Source of the DNA: Taudactylus pleione
Lineage: Eukaryota; Chordata; Amphibia; Anura; Myobatrachidae
Assembly (NCBI GenBank): GCA_031769625.1
Contig: JAUIMM010001587.1
Coordinates: forward strand, 186,001 to 250,000
Direction of reading: 5' to 3'
Length of the DNA: 64,000 nt
Positions 20,950 through 34,005 of the stretch are shown here, piece after piece (the stretch's first letter is position 1; each line of letters begins with the position of its first letter). The notes under the pieces are model-generated. The model saw only the letters and a program-made list of their open reading frames with translations, did not search any database and was not told the DNA's origin. Position numbers and translations under genes: made by a program.

Positions 20950-21960
20950 ATGGAGGGCCTGCCGGGAGATGGTGGAGGAGATCCTGGGGTCCTGGAGGTC
21001 TCTGTAGGCCCAGATCCTAGAGGTGGTGGAGGGCCTCTTTCCCAGCTTGCTGAAGGTACTGGCCGGCCAGTGGTAATGATTGTCCGGCTGGATGCGGCCT
21101 CAGATGGAAGTCAAACCCTGACATTGGACCCCATGCTGCATGGCTCTCCGGGGTGTGAGCTGACGCAGTGCTCCCCTATGAGTGGCAATATAAGTCTAGG
21201 GTATGAGATGGAGGAAGGCTCCCTTGGGAGTGAAGTAACCCCAGAAGGAGAGCTGATTACTTCGGGTCTACTTACCGACCGCATGGAGGAGATCTGCCCT
21301 GATGCTCAGGGCCTGATGGACGACTGCCGGGAATCCGATTCGGAGGTATTGGAGAGAGAAGTGGCTGCTGCCGCTGCCGAAGAGGCTTTCCTGGTGATGG
21401 ATGTCCCGGCCCTGAAGAAGGAAGTGGCGCGAGTGTCGGCTAGGATCGGGGCAAAGAGGAGGAAGCGGCAAACATGCAATAGCCAGGAGAGGTTTGTCAT
21501 CCGCGACGAGCTGCTGATGCTGGCCGACAGGCTGGCTAAGTATAAAAGCAGAGTGCTGTACCTGCAAAGCCTGGCGGGTCCAGCGGCGGCTGATGCTACC
21601 CCAGCGGAGTTCCTAGAGGCCGGTGATAGAGCCTGGAGATCGGGGAATCTCGTGGTCGGCGGGTCTCCCAAGATGGCGCCGGTGGTGGGAGGGAACGCCG
21701 ATATTGGAGAAAGAGAAGGCGCGCTGATTAAAATGGAGGAGGAGGCGGGCTTTCCAGTAGCCGACGGGAGCCTGGTAGAGCCAGTTCACGGAGCTCCAAA
21801 GATGGCTGTTGGGATCTTGATGCTTGCGGGTCACGATGCGGCTCACAGCGGTAAGGCGGTAGTGCCTATGGAGACTGCCGCTGTTGGGGCCGTGGAGCTG
21901 GATGGAGGAGAGGAGGCCTGGCGTGTGGTGGAGGGGGCGTGGTCCCGGTTACCATGGTGA
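20950..21960 (+). CDS. ORF1 5' part, 336 codons (unit 4)
   Basis: The complete type A version; compared over the shared part it matches unit 1. Same start context as in unit 2. Confidence 0.65.
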   Translation: MEGLPGDGGGDPGVLEVSVGPDPRGGGGPLSQLAEGTGRPVVMIVRLDAASDGSQTLTLDPMLHGSPGCELTQCSPMSGNISLGYEMEEGSLGSEVTPEGELITSGLLTDRMEEICPDAQGLMDDCRESDSEVLEREVAAAAAEEAFLVMDVPALKKEVARVSARIGAKRRKRQTCNSQERFVIRDELLMLADRLAKYKSRVLYLQSLAGPAAADATPAEFLEAGDRAWRSGNLVVGGSPKMAPVVGGNADIGEREGALIKMEEEAGFPVADGSLVEPVHGAPKMAVGILMLAGHDAAHSGKAVVPMETAAVGAVELDGGEEAWRVVEGAWSRLPW

Positions 21961-23898
21961 GCATGGACGCTGCTCCTGGGGGATCCGATGCACTTCCTTT
22001 GCCTGCCGGTGCTATACTGATGCCTGTGTCAGTTCTGTCAGCTGCCGGTGGAGAAAGGTTGAAGACGGCTGAACTGATTAATGAGTCTATGGAGGTGGAG
22101 ATGCTACTGCTGGCTGAGAAGGTGGAAGCAGATGTGACTCTAGCTACATCTGTGGTGCCAGGGGCTCCTATGCCAGTAACAGCTTCTAGCTTGGTGCAGG
22201 GACTTCCCCCACTGGATAGATCAACTCTGACTCAGGAAGAGTCAAAAGTGGTGGACTCTCTGTATGGTGACATGGGGGGCCTGAAAGAGTCAGAGCCGCG
22301 CTTGAGTTAATAGCCGCAAATAATGCAAGGCTAGAGAGTATGGGCCAAGGTCCTATGCTAGAGTGGTGTCTGGAGGGGGAGCACCAAGGGTCCCTAGTGC
22401 TACAACAATTGGTGACAGTGGTGGGAGTGGTACTAGTGGAGGTGCTCAAATAAGGAGGCGGAACGTAGTACAGCTGAGGTGGGTAGCTGTAGGAGATCCA
22501 CCAAGCAAGGGGGAATTTTTGGAAATGATTTTTTCCTTAGGTTTCTCGCCCTTGGATCTTTTTGCTTGCATCCACCCGGTGCGTACCCCTGAATACGATC
22601 TGAGCTTTCAGACCTTGCGGGGGTTGTAGGCGTTTGCAACTAAAATGGGAGGAGAAAAAGGAGGAGGCCCCTTTCATTAACTACAGGTCTCAGATGGTTT
22701 CTCGCCAGGATAGGGTCAAAGTCACTGTCCTGGTGAGGAATGAGAGCATTCCAGCTCAAGATATTCTTTTTTGGCTCTCCCGGTTTTGTGTAGTTCTATC
22801 CCCATGTTTAGAAAAGATCGATTATACAAAGGGGGTGTGGGGAGGTGCCTACTCAGTTTTTGTTAGATTAAACAGGGTGGGCATTGAGACTAAACACATC
22901 CAGGCTGCAGCCTTCATTGGTCGCGATAAAATTCAGGCGTTCTATCCAGGACAGCCTAGAGTATGCCACAGATGTGGCAGTTTCAGGCACTTTTCGAATA
23001 ACTGCCCTGAGGTGAAATGTGCTCTTTGTGGTGAGCTGGGCCACCTATCAAAGGAGTGCAATGTTGTAAAGTGCAACCTTTGTGGGTGTGTTGGTCACCC
23101 ATACAGCCGCTGCCCATCTGCTTCACACAATGAGGGGTCAGGTGGGGATATTGGTGAGCTGCTTGTGGTATTGCTAAGAGAAGGAGAAAGTATAATGAGT
23201 GACAATGAGGTTGAGGTGGTTAAGGGAGAGTCTTCCTTCTCAGTAGTCAAGTCATCCAGAAAGAGAAGAGCAGGGCCAAAAGAGGAAGCATTCAACTGTC
23301 AAATAGATTCACTTTCTCATTGGCTGAAGATGAGGCAGAGGAGGAAAAGGAGGTGAGGGATGAGGAGGTGAGAATGCAGGAGAATGGAGAGTTGGTCCAA
23401 GGGCCTCTCAGAGAAAAAGGGTCATTAAGAAGACCACCTTTGGTGAGGCTGCGGAAGGGGCCAAGGCAAAAACTAAAAAGAAACAAGGGGGCAAGGTTAC
23501 AGTAAAGTCCAAAAATGTGGTGCGTGGCTGTAGTTTGGAGTGGGATTTATCAAACCTTGAATTATCGGGGTCAGAGAAAGTGGGGGGAGTGGAAAAAGTG
23601 GCTTCTATAGGAGAGCCTGATGTCGTGGAGGAAACTCCCGAGCTCAATATAAGTTCGGGTTCCTCGGGGAAGATCCCTCCAAGCCTAGGTGATCCGGTCA
23701 CTTCGGTGGATCCAAAGCTACCGGATCCTGACCCTGATCCGGATCTTGTCTCTGGCCCTCTGGCTGATGGGGATATGCAGGTTGTTGAGGAAGAGAGGTT
23801 GTGGTCTGCAGTTGGGGCTGGAGGATGTGGTGGAGGGCGAGTGTTTGGTTGTGTCGTCGTCTGGTGAGGGTATCACTCCTGAGGTGCCCTGTAAGTAA
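21939..23898 (+). pseudogene. ORF1 middle to C-terminal remnant (unit 4)
   Basis: Frames 21939-22310, 22363-22629 (ending at the type A TAG) and 22634-23356 with the three zinc knuckles, then the acidic tail to 23898. The broken structure is the same as in unit 1. Confidence 0.85.
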
Positions 23899-23975
23899 GA
23901 AGGTTCCTTGGGGGGGAGTCTTCTTGCGCGACAAAGTGAAAGTGAAATGGGGCCCTATGTCTATAATCTAGAACT

Positions 23976-24794
23976 ATGGCTTCCCACCCTATACGATGCG
24001 CCACCATTAATGTGGCTTCCGTTTTTTCCGAACGAGCTCGTTTCATGGCTTTCTCTTTTTTCAACACGATTGATGTTGATATTTTGTTTTTGCAAGAGAC
24101 CAGGAAAGAGGACTTGTCCACACTCCGTAGGGCCAAAAGCCAGTGGAGGAGCGTGCCGTCCTACTGGTCTCTTGCGGCCGAGCCGTACGGTGGGGTGGCG
24201 GTACTTTTTACCGATATGATAACTGTACACAAGATTATAGAATTACAGGTAGGTAGGTGTATGATTTTGGATGTTAGCCTAAGGGGGCATGATCTCAGGC
24301 TGATTAACGTCTACGGACCGCAGTCGGCCTGGGATAGGAAGTGCCTCTTTGGGCTGATAAAACCATTCCTTTTTACAGCCCGGCAAGTTGTCTTTGGTGG
24401 TGATTTCAATACCATTGTAAGGCCCAAAGACAGGGGGGGTGCAAAGTCAACCCTGGGCTATGATGCTAGGTTTTTAGTTAGTATGGTAAGAGAGGCAGGT
24501 CTGGTCGATGTGCATATTCACCATAGTCCAGACCTCACGGGTTACACATATCATTGTGGTAGTCGTAGGTCTAGGATAGATAGGTTTTTTGTTAAGGAAA
24601 GTTCAAAAACTTTACCTCCTGAGGTGAAGGCAGTAGAATTTTCTGATCACGTGTGCCCGAGTGTCGCGTTGAATGCTTTGGAAACTCCTCAGAGGGTGCG
24701 GGGCCTTTGGCATTTGAACTCTGAACTTTTGAAGGAAGAGAGTGTTAGTCAGTCCTTTAGGGATTTCATTCAACTACAGGAGACACTTCTGTAG
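23976..24794 (+). CDS. ORF2 endonuclease domain (unit 4)
   Basis: The 272-codon product is identical to unit 1 by reading; all catalytic residues are present. Confidence 0.9.
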   Translation: MASHPIRCATINVASVFSERARFMAFSFFNTIDVDILFLQETRKEDLSTLRRAKSQWRSVPSYWSLAAEPYGGVAVLFTDMITVHKIIELQVGRCMILDVSLRGHDLRLINVYGPQSAWDRKCLFGLIKPFLFTARQVVFGGDFNTIVRPKDRGGAKSTLGYDARFLVSMVREAGLVDVHIHHSPDLTGYTYHCGSRRSRIDRFFVKESSKTLPPEVKAVEFSDHVCPSVALNALETPQRVRGLWHLNSELLKEESVSQSFRDFIQLQETLL

Positions 24795-26964
24795 GCTGGT
24801 TGGTCTAGATCTGAGTGGTGGGAAAAATGCAAAAAAAAGGACTCAGAGGTTTTTTCAGAGGCTGGTAGCACACAAAAACTTGAGAAAAAGATGCGTCTAC
24901 CAGAGTTTGAGAAAGAAACTAGATTTCTTAATCTCTGAGTGTGTCGACATAGTGGGGATATCTTCCGGGTGAAAGCCCAGCTGAAGGAGCTCCAGTATGA
25001 CCATCTGGCTTCCTTGATTTTGGAGAGGGATTATGGTAAATACCACTCGCCTGATCCTTACCAGAGTTGCAGGAAGTCGGTTGACTTAAGGGAGGTGAGG
25101 GGCTTGTATGATGATCAGGGTACTCTCTGTGAAGACAGGGATGGCATCCTGGGAGTCATCAGGTCCTATTATTTGGACCTTCTGTCTGAGCAACCACTCA
25201 TTAGGGAAAGGATGGAGTCCTTTCTGAGGGAGACACCAGGGCTGGAGAAGCTTGATGCCTCTTTTGATTCTTTGGGTGATGATGTGACAGTAGAAGAAGT
25301 TAAGAGAGCTATAGACGGTTTGTGTATAAAAAAATCTCCAGGACCGGATGGTTTTACAACTGAATTCTTTAAGGCCTTTAAGGACATCTTGGCTCCCCGC
25401 CTTATGGAGGTTTAAGAGTGCCTGGGTGAGGGGTCGCTCCCTCCTTCCATGAGGTCTTCTGCCCTCATATTGTTATGCAAAGGGAAAGACCTGTCCCGTA
25501 TTGAGAACTGGCGCCCCAATCGCTCTTCTCAATATGGACAGAACAATTTTGGTAAAAATACTGTTTAATCGGCTGATGGAAGTTTCCGGGCAGGTACTGT
25601 CCCCGTCTCAGCATTGCACCGTGAAGGGCCGTAGTGGCCTACGCAGATGATGTCACTGTTGTCCTGTCTTCTGTGGCAGAGGCGCAGTGCATAGAACACC
25701 CGATCTCTGACTACTCTGAAGCCTCGTGAACCAAGACAAATGTGAAGCTTTCTGGATGGGGGAGGAAGGCGATGAGTTTGACCTTCCGGACAGCCTCCCC
25801 CGGGCCAGTCCTCAGATTAAAATTCTAGGCATCACATTCGATCGTGGTGATTATGCCACTCAAAATTGGGAGAGGAGGATAGAGGAAGCCAACAGGAAAG
25901 TGCAGTCCTGGAGAACTTGGCAGTTCTCTTACAGGGAAAGAGTTCATCTGTGCAAAACCTTTCTGGGTCCTATCTTTCTTTACGTCAGCTATATGTGTGT
26001 TTCTTACCACAATCTTTGTGGTCTAAAGTGTTGTCCTTGTTCTTCCGTTTATTTTGGGGGAATGGGATGAATATTGTCAAGAGAGGTATTACCTACAGGC
26101 CAAGGAATGAAGGTGGATTGGGTATGGTCAATCCAGTGGTATTTTTTGCCACAACTTTTATTAAACTTAATCTTGGAAGTCTGTTTTTGGAGACTTCTCC
26201 TTGGTGGGTAGAGAGTTTTAAGGCATGGGTGACTCCCTTCCTTGAACTCTGGTATGATGGTGGCCATGTAAAAGCCTTCAGAGGCAGGTCTAGCAGTCTT
26301 TCGATCTATGTCATTCTGTGTTTGAAAGTGACAAGGCAATGGGGGAGTGGCAGCAGGTGATGTCAAAACCCTTTCTAGAAGGGAGTTGGAGAGAGGCATT
26401 TTGCGGACTCACTTCTATGCTCCGCTGTCACTAAAGGACTGCCTGGGCAAGGTCTGCTCAGATGGGATCTCTTTGATATGTTCAGAGAGAATTCCGCTGA
26501 AGTACAGAGACCTTGCCTGGCTCTCTTTTCAAGGAAGGCTCTATGTTAGAGGGCACATCAGGTGGCGAAATGCAAGTGATCGTGGCTGCCCACGTGAGGA
26601 ATGTCTAGGGGAGGAGGAGACCATGGACCACTTCCTGATTGAATGTCCCTTTAACATCTAAAATTTACAAGAGGGTTTCAAGCGCTTAACGCATTCCGTG
26701 CCTTTCAGGGCTCAGTTACCCTGAGTGGGTTTACGGAGCATTCAAGGGAACGGTCGTTATGATATGGTCACTATTTTTGTAGTCAGTTTAGTGGTTAGGT
26801 ACCACACGTGGAGCGCATGGTGCTTAGTGACAAATAGAAGCAAAATCCTTCCCTGTGAGGTGGTGGCGGGTAATATTCTTCACGAGGTTAAGAAGGAGAA
26901 GATTGGATGCCGTTGGGTGGTCAAGGAGGTGGAGACACCTAAAGCCCCCTTAGTGGGTGGCTGA
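24795..26964 (+). pseudogene. ORF2 RT and C-terminal remnant (unit 4)
   Basis: Same lesions as unit 1, but without the private 1-bp loss, so the C-terminal frame 25866-26360 is uninterrupted as in unit 2. The YADD junction lies at about 25640. Confidence 0.88.
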
Positions 26965-27399
26965 CAATCTTCTTCCTGTTCATTCTTTGGCTTAAAGCTT
27001 TTCTTTTCACTTTTCCGCAGTAGATTTTAATTTTGTTTTGTACAATATGGTTTTCATATGCCTAAACAGCTTAAACTCACTTTCTCTATGTCAAAGGAGT
27101 TAGTGTTGGTGATAGTTAGTTTAGTGTTATTTTTAATGTTGGTAGTAGTTTTCGTGTTGGTTAGTATAGCTAAAGGGTGGAGGGCTTGCACATTGTCTTG
27201 TTTGGGTGGTGTGAATGGAGTCTTATGGTTACAGTGTCTAATTTTGGTTCTTTGTAAGTATTTATAGAGCTTGCTTGTTTTGTTTATACAATACCTTTCT
27301 TGGTTTGATTATGTATATGCCTGGTAAGGTTGTGTTGCAATGCTGTTTTTTATGTATTATTTATTTCATGTGTTGCACGTTTTTTTCGAATAAAAAGAT
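26965..27399 (+). other. 3' UTR with AATAAA (unit 4)
   Basis: AATAAA is at 27389-27394; otherwise as in unit 1. Confidence 0.7.
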
Positions 27400-27920
27400 T
27401 ACCAGCATTAGCATATAGTCACATACACACGGCTGTGCACCAGGAGAAGGGCTGGTATTAGCATTGGCATATAGTTACAGACACATGGCTGTACACCAGT
27501 GGAAGGGCTGATACCAGCATTAGCATATAATCACAGACACACGGCTGTACACCGGGGGAAGGGCTGATACCAGCATTAGCATATAGTCACAGACACACGG
27601 CTATACACCGGGGGAAGGGCTGATACCAGCATTAGCATACTCGTATAGTCACAGACACACGGCTGTACACCAGGGGGAAGGGATGGTACTAGCATTAGTA
27701 TATAGTCAGACACACAGCTGTACACCAGGGGAAGGGCTGATACCAGCATTAGCATATAGTCACAGACACACGGCTGTACACCAGGGGAAGGGCCGATACC
27801 AGAATTAGCATATAGTCACAGACACACGGCTGTACACCAGGGGAAGGGCTGATACCAGAATTAGCATATAGTCACAGACACATGGCTGTACACCAGTGGA
27901 AGGGCTGATACCAGCATTAG
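27400..27920 (+). repeat. 56-bp minisatellite, 9 monomers (between units 4 and 5)
   Basis: Nine full monomers in the same variant order as at 6328-6848. Confidence 0.95.
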
Positions 27921-27995
27921 TCTGTGCAGTTGCTCTTAGGCCCCTGGAAGTCATTTGCAACCAGGGACTGTCTGGAGTATCCCTCCCCAGGGAGG

Positions 27996-29003
27996 ATGGA
28001 GGGCCTGCCGGGAGATGGTGGAGGAGATCCTGGGGTCCTGGAGGTCTCTGTAGGCCCAGATCCTAGAGGTGGTGGAGGGCCTCTTTCCCAGCTTGCTGAA
28101 GGTACTGGCCGGCCAGTGGTAATGATTGTCCGGCTGGATGCGGCCTCAGATGGAAGTCAAACCCTGACATTGGACCCCATGCTGCATGGCTCTCCGGGGT
28201 GTGAGCTGACGCAGTGCTCCCCTATGAGTGGCAATATAAGTCTAGGGTATGAGATGGAGGAAGGCTCCCTTGGGAGTGAAGTAACCCCAGAAGGAGAGCT
28301 GATTACTTCGGGTCTACTTACCGACCGCATGGAGGAGATCTGCCCTGATGCTCAGGGCCTGATGGACGACTGCCGGGAATCCGATTCGGAGGTATTGGAG
28401 AGAGAAGTGGCTGCTGCCGCTGCCGTAGAGGCTTTCCTGGTGATGGATGTCCCGGCCCTGAAGAAGGAAGTGGCGCGAGTGTCGGATAGGATCGGGGCAA
28501 AGAGGAGGAAGCGGCAAACATGCAATAGCCAGGAGAGGTTTGTCATCCGCGACGAGCTGCTGATGCTGGCCGACAGGCTGGCTAAGTATAAAAGCAGAGT
28601 GCTGTACCTGCAAAGCCTGGCGGGTCCGGAGGCGGCTGATGCTACCCCAGCGGAGTTCCTAGAGGCCGGTGATAGAGCCTGGAGATCGGGGAATCTCGTG
28701 GTCGGCGGGTCTCCCAAGATGGCGCCGGTGGTGGGAGGGAACGCCGATTTTGGAGAAAGAGAAGGCGCGCTGATTAAAATGGAGGAGGAGGCGGGCTTTC
28801 CAGTAGCTGACGGGAGCCTGGTAGAGCCAGTTCACGGAGCTCCAAAGATGGCTGTTGGGATCTTGATGCTTGTGGGTCACGATGCGGCTCACAGCGGTAA
28901 GGCGGTAGTGCCTATGGAGACTGCCGCTGTTGGGGCCGTGGAGCTGGATGGAGAGGAGGCCCGGCGTGTGGTGGAGGGGGCGTGGTCCCGGTTACCATGG
29001 TGA
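27996..29003 (+). CDS. ORF1 5' part, 335 codons (unit 5)
   Basis: Same product as unit 2, including the Val variant and the in-frame codon loss. Confidence 0.65.
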   Translation: MEGLPGDGGGDPGVLEVSVGPDPRGGGGPLSQLAEGTGRPVVMIVRLDAASDGSQTLTLDPMLHGSPGCELTQCSPMSGNISLGYEMEEGSLGSEVTPEGELITSGLLTDRMEEICPDAQGLMDDCRESDSEVLEREVAAAAAVEAFLVMDVPALKKEVARVSDRIGAKRRKRQTCNSQERFVIRDELLMLADRLAKYKSRVLYLQSLAGPEAADATPAEFLEAGDRAWRSGNLVVGGSPKMAPVVGGNADFGEREGALIKMEEEAGFPVADGSLVEPVHGAPKMAVGILMLVGHDAAHSGKAVVPMETAAVGAVELDGEEARRVVEGAWSRLPW

Positions 29004-30939
29004 GCATGGACGCTGCTCCTGGGGGATCCAATGCACTTCCTTTGCCTGCCGGTGCTATACTGATGCCTGTCAGTTCTGTCAGCTGCCGGTGGAGAAAGGT
29101 TGAAGACGGCTGAACTGATTAATGAGTCTATGGAGGCGGAGATGCTACTGCTGGCTGAGAAGGTGGAAGCAGATGTGACTCTAGCTACATCTGTGGTGCC
29201 AGGGGCTCCTATGCTAGTAACAGCTTCTAGCTTGGTACAGGGACTTCCCCCACTGGATAGATCAACTCTGACTCAGGAAGAGTCAAAAGTGGTGGACTCT
29301 CTGTATGGTGACATGGGGGGCCTGAAAGAGTCAGAGCCGCGCTTGAGTTAATAGCCGCAAATAATGCAAGGCTAGAGAGTATGGGCCAAGGTCCTATGCT
29401 AGAGTGGTGTCTGGAGGGGGAGCACCAAGGGTCCCTAGTGCTACAACAATTGGTGACAGTGGTGGGAGTGGTACTAGTGGAGGTGCTCAAATAAGGAGGC
29501 GGAACGTAGTACAGCTGAGGTGGGTAGCTGTAGGAGATCCACCAAGCAAGGGGGAATTTTTGGAAATGATTTTTTCCTTAGGTTTCTCGCCCTTGGATCT
29601 TTTTGCTTGCATCCACCCGGTGCGTACCCCTGAATACGATCTGAGCTTTCAGACCTTGCGGGGGTTGCAGGCGTTTGCAACTAAAATGGGAGGAGAAAAA
29701 GGAGGAGGCCCCTTTCATTAACTACAGGTCTCAGATGGTTTCTCACCAGGATAGGGTCAAAGTCACTGTCCTGGTGAGGAATGAGAGCATTCCAGCTCAA
29801 GATATTCTTTTTTGGCTCTCCCGGTTTTGTGTAGTTCTATCCCCATGTTTAGAAAAGATCGATTATACAAAGGGGGTGTGGGGAGGTGCCTACTCAGTTT
29901 TTGTTAGATTAAACAGGGTGGGCATTGAGACTAAACACATCCAGGCTGCAGCCTTCATTGGTCGCGATAAAATTCAGGCGTTCTATCCAGGACAGCCTAG
30001 AGTATGCCACAGATGTGGCAGTTTCAGGCACTTTTCGAATAACTGCCCTGAGGTGAAATGTGCTCTTTGTGGTGAGCTGGGCCACCTATCAAAGGAGTGC
30101 AATGTTGTAAAGTGCAACCTTTGTGGGTGTGTTGGTCACCCATACAGCCGCTGCCCATCTGCTTCACACAATGAGGGGTCAGGTGGGGATATTGGTGAGC
30201 TGCTTGTGGTATTGCTAAGAGAAGGAGAAAGTATAATGAGTGACAATGAGGTTGAGGTGGTTAAGGGAGAGTCTTCCTTCTCAGTAGTCAAGTCATCCAG
30301 AAAGAGAAGAGCAGGGCCAAAAGAGGAAGCATTCAACTGTCAAATAGATTCACTTTCTCATTGGCTGAAGATGAGGCAGAGGAGGAAAAGGAGGTGAGGG
30401 ATGAGGAGGTGAGAATGCAGGAGAATGGAGAGTTGGTCCAAGGGCCTCTCAGAGAAAAAGGGTCATTAAGAAGACCACCTTTGGTGAGGCTGCGGAAGGG
30501 GCCAAGGCAAAAACTAAAAAGAAACAAGGGGGCAAGGTTACAGTAAAGTCCAAAAATGTGGTGCGTGGCTGTAGTTTGGAGTGGGATTTATCAAACCTTG
30601 AATTATCGGGGTCAGAGAAAGTGGGGGGAGTGGAAAAAGTGGCTTCTATAGGAGAGCCTGATGTCGTGGAGGAAACTCCCGAGCTCAATATAAGTTCGGG
30701 TTCCTCGGGGAAGATCCCTCCAAGCCTAGGTGATCCGGTCACTTCGGTGGATCCAAAGCTACCGGATCCTGACCCTGATCCGGATCTTGTCTCTGGCCCT
30801 CTGGCTGATGGGGATATGCAGGTTGTTGAGGAAGAGAGGTTGTGGTCTGCAGTTGGGGCTGGAGGATGTGGTGGAGGGCGAGTGTTTGGTTGTGTCGTCG
30901 TCTGGTGAGGGTATCACTCCTGAGGTGCCCTGTAAGTAA
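29004..30939 (+). pseudogene. ORF1 middle to C-terminal remnant (unit 5)
   Basis: Frames 29100-29351, 29404-29721 and 29675-30397 (zinc knuckles), with the tail ending at 30939. Lesions are as in unit 2. Confidence 0.83.
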
Positions 30940-31016
30940 GAAGGTTCCTTGGGGGGGAGTCTTCTTGCGCGACAAAGTGAAAGTGAAATGGGGCCCTATG
31001 TCTATAATCTAGAACT

Positions 31017-31835
31017 ATGGCTTCCCACCCTATACGATGCGCCACCATTAATGTGGCTTCCGTTTTTTCCGAACGAGCTCGTTTCATGGCTTTCTCTTTT
31101 TTCAACACGATTGATGTTGATATTTTGTTTTTGCAAGAGACCAGGAAAGAGGACTTGTCCACACTCCGTAGGGCCAAAAGCCAGTGGAGGAGCGTGCCGT
31201 CCTACTGGTCTCTTGCGGCCGAGCCGTACGGTGGGGTGGCGGTACTTTTTACCGATATGATAACTGTACACAAGATTATAGAATTACAGGTAGGTAGGTG
31301 TATGATTTTGGATGTTAGCCTAAGGGGGCATGATCTCAGGCTGATTAACGTCTACGGACCGCAGTCGGCCTGGGATAGGAAGTGCCTCTTTGGGCTGATA
31401 AAACCATTCCTTTTTACAGCCCGGCAAGTTGTCTTTGGTGGTGATTTCAATACCATTGTAAGGCCCAAAGACAGGGGGGGTGCAAAGTCAACCCTGGGCT
31501 ATGATGCTAGGATTTTAGTTAGTATGGTAAGAGAGGCAGGTCTGGTCGATGTGCATATTCACCATAGTCCAGACCTCACGGGTTACACATATCATTGTGG
31601 TAGTCGTAGGTCTAGGATAGATAGGTTTTTTGTTAAGGAAAGTTCAAAAACTTTACCTCCTGAGGTGAAGGCAGTAGAATTTTCTGATCACGTGTGCCCG
31701 AGTGTCGCGTTGAATGCTTTGGAAACTCCTCAGAGGGTGCGGGGCCTTTGGCATTTGAACTCTGAACTTTTGAAGGAAGAGAGTGTTAGTCAGTCCTTTA
31801 GGGATTTCATTCAACTACAGGAGACACTTCTGTAG
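31017..31835 (+). CDS. ORF2 endonuclease domain (unit 5)
   Basis: The 272-codon product is the same as unit 2, with the type B Ile at residue 166. Confidence 0.9.
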   Translation: MASHPIRCATINVASVFSERARFMAFSFFNTIDVDILFLQETRKEDLSTLRRAKSQWRSVPSYWSLAAEPYGGVAVLFTDMITVHKIIELQVGRCMILDVSLRGHDLRLINVYGPQSAWDRKCLFGLIKPFLFTARQVVFGGDFNTIVRPKDRGGAKSTLGYDARILVSMVREAGLVDVHIHHSPDLTGYTYHCGSRRSRIDRFFVKESSKTLPPEVKAVEFSDHVCPSVALNALETPQRVRGLWHLNSELLKEESVSQSFRDFIQLQETLL

Positions 31836-34005
31836 GCTGGTTGGTCTAGATCTGAGTGGTGGGAAAAATGCAAAAAAAAGGACTCAGAGGTTTTTTCAGA
31901 GGCTGGTAGCACACAAAAACTTGAGAAAAAGATGTGTCTACCAGAGTTTGAGAAAGAAACTAGATTTCTTAATCTCTGAGTGTGTCGACATAGTGGGGAT
32001 ATCTTCCGGGTGAAAGCCCAGCTGAAGGAGCTCCAGTATGACCATCTGGCTTCCTTGATTTTGGAGAGGGATTATGGTAAATACCACTCGCCTGATCCTT
32101 ACCAGAGTTGCAGGAAGTCGGTTGACTTAAGGGAGGTGAGGGGCTTGTATGATGATCAGGGTACTCTCTGTGAAGACAGGGATGGCATCCTGGGAGTCAT
32201 CAGGTCCTATTATTTGGACCTTCTGTCTGAGCAACCACTCATTAGGGAAAGGATGGAGTCCTTTCTGAGGGAGACACCAGGGCTGGAGAAGCTTGATGCC
32301 TCTTTTGATTCTTTGGGTGATGATGTGACAGTAGAAGAAGTTAAGAGAGCTATAGACGGTTTGTGTATAAAAAAATCTCCAGGACCGGATGGTTTTACAA
32401 CTGAATTCTTTAAGGCCTTTAAGGACATCTTGGCTCCCCGCCTTATGGAGGTTTAAGAGTGCCTGGGTGAGGGGTCGCTCCCTCCTTCCATGAGGTCTTC
32501 TGCCCTCATATTGTTATGCAAAGGGAAAGACCTGTCCCGTATTGAGAACTGGCGCCCCAATCACTCTTCTCAATATGGACAGAACAATTTTGGTAAAAAT
32601 ACTGTTTAATCGGCTGATGGAAGTTTCCGGGCAGGTACTGTCCCCGTCTCAGCATTGCACCGTGAAGGGCCGTAGTGGCCTACGCAGATGATGTCACTGT
32701 TGTCCTGTCTTCTGTGGCAGAGGCGCAGTGCATAGAACACCCGATCTCTGACTACTCTGAAGCCTCGTGAACCAAGACAAATGTGAAGCTTTCTGGATGG
32801 GGGAGGAAGGCGATGAGTTTGACCTTCCGGACAGCCTCCCCCGGGCCAGTCCTCAGATTAAAATTCTAGGCATCACATTCGATCGTGGTGATTATGCCAC
32901 TCAAAATTGGGAGAGGAGGATAGAGGAAGCCAACAGGAAAGTGCAGTCCTGGAGAACTTGGCAGTTCTCTTACAGGGAAAGAGTTCATCTGTGCAAAACC
33001 TTTCTGGGTCCTATCTTTCTTTACGTCAGCTATATGTGTGTTTCTTACCACAATCTTTGTGGTCTAAAGTGTTGTCCTTGTTCTTCCGTTTATTTTGGGG
33101 GAATGGGATGAATATTGTCAAGAGAGGTATTACCTACAGGCCAAGGAATGAAGGTGGATTGGGTATGGTCAATCCAGTGGTATTTTTTGCCACAACTTTT
33201 ATTAAACTTAATCTTGGAAGTCTGTTTTTGGAGACTTCTCCTTGGTGGGTAGAGAGTTTTAAGGCATGGGTGACTCCCTTCCTTGAACTCTGGTATGATG
33301 GTGGCCATGTAAAAGCCTTCAGAGGCAGGTCTAGCAGTCTTTCGATCTATGTCATTCTGTGTTTGAAAGTGACAAGGCAATGGGGGAGTGGCAGCAGGTG
33401 ATGTCAAAACCCTTTCTAGAAGGGAGTTGGAGAGAGGCATTTTGCGGACTCACTTCTATGCTCCGCTGTCACTAAAGGACTGCCTGGGCAAGGTCTGCTC
33501 AGATGGGATCTCTTTGATATGTTCAGAGAGAATTCCGCTGAAGTACAGAGACCTTGCCTGGCTCTCTTTTCAAGGAAGGCTCTATGTTAGAGGGCACATC
33601 AGGTGGCGAAATGCAAGTGATCGTGGCTGCCCACGTGAGGAATGTCTAGGGGAGGAGGAGACCATGGACCACTTCCTGATTGAATGTCCCTTTAACATCT
33701 AAAATTTACAAGAGGGTTTCAAGCGCTTAACGCATTCCGTGCCTTTCAGGGCTCAGTTACCCTGAGTGGGTTTACGGAGCATTCAAGGGAACGGTCGTTA
33801 TGATATGGTCACTATTTTTGTAGTCAGTTTAGTGGTTAGGTACCACACGTGGAGCGCATGGTGCTTAGTGACAAATAGAAGCAAAATCCTTCCCTGTGAG
33901 GTGGTGGCGGGTAATATTCTTCACGAGGTTAAGAAGGAGAAGATTGGATGCCGTTGGGTGGTCAAGGAGGTGGAGACACCTAAAGCCCCCTTAGTGGGTG
34001 GCTGA
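31836..34005 (+). pseudogene. ORF2 RT and C-terminal remnant (unit 5)
   Basis: Three stops, the inserted A at CCCCAATCAC and the RT deletion. C-terminal frames are 32907-33401, 33388-33702 and 33766-34005. Confidence 0.88.

Larger units (their letters stand above)
20878..27923 (+). mobile_element. LINE unit 4 (type A), complete
   Basis: 7046 bp, the complete counterpart of unit 1. It differs from unit 1 at the CTTCCG/CTTTG site (about 26041), where unit 4 has the form found in the other units. Confidence 0.93.
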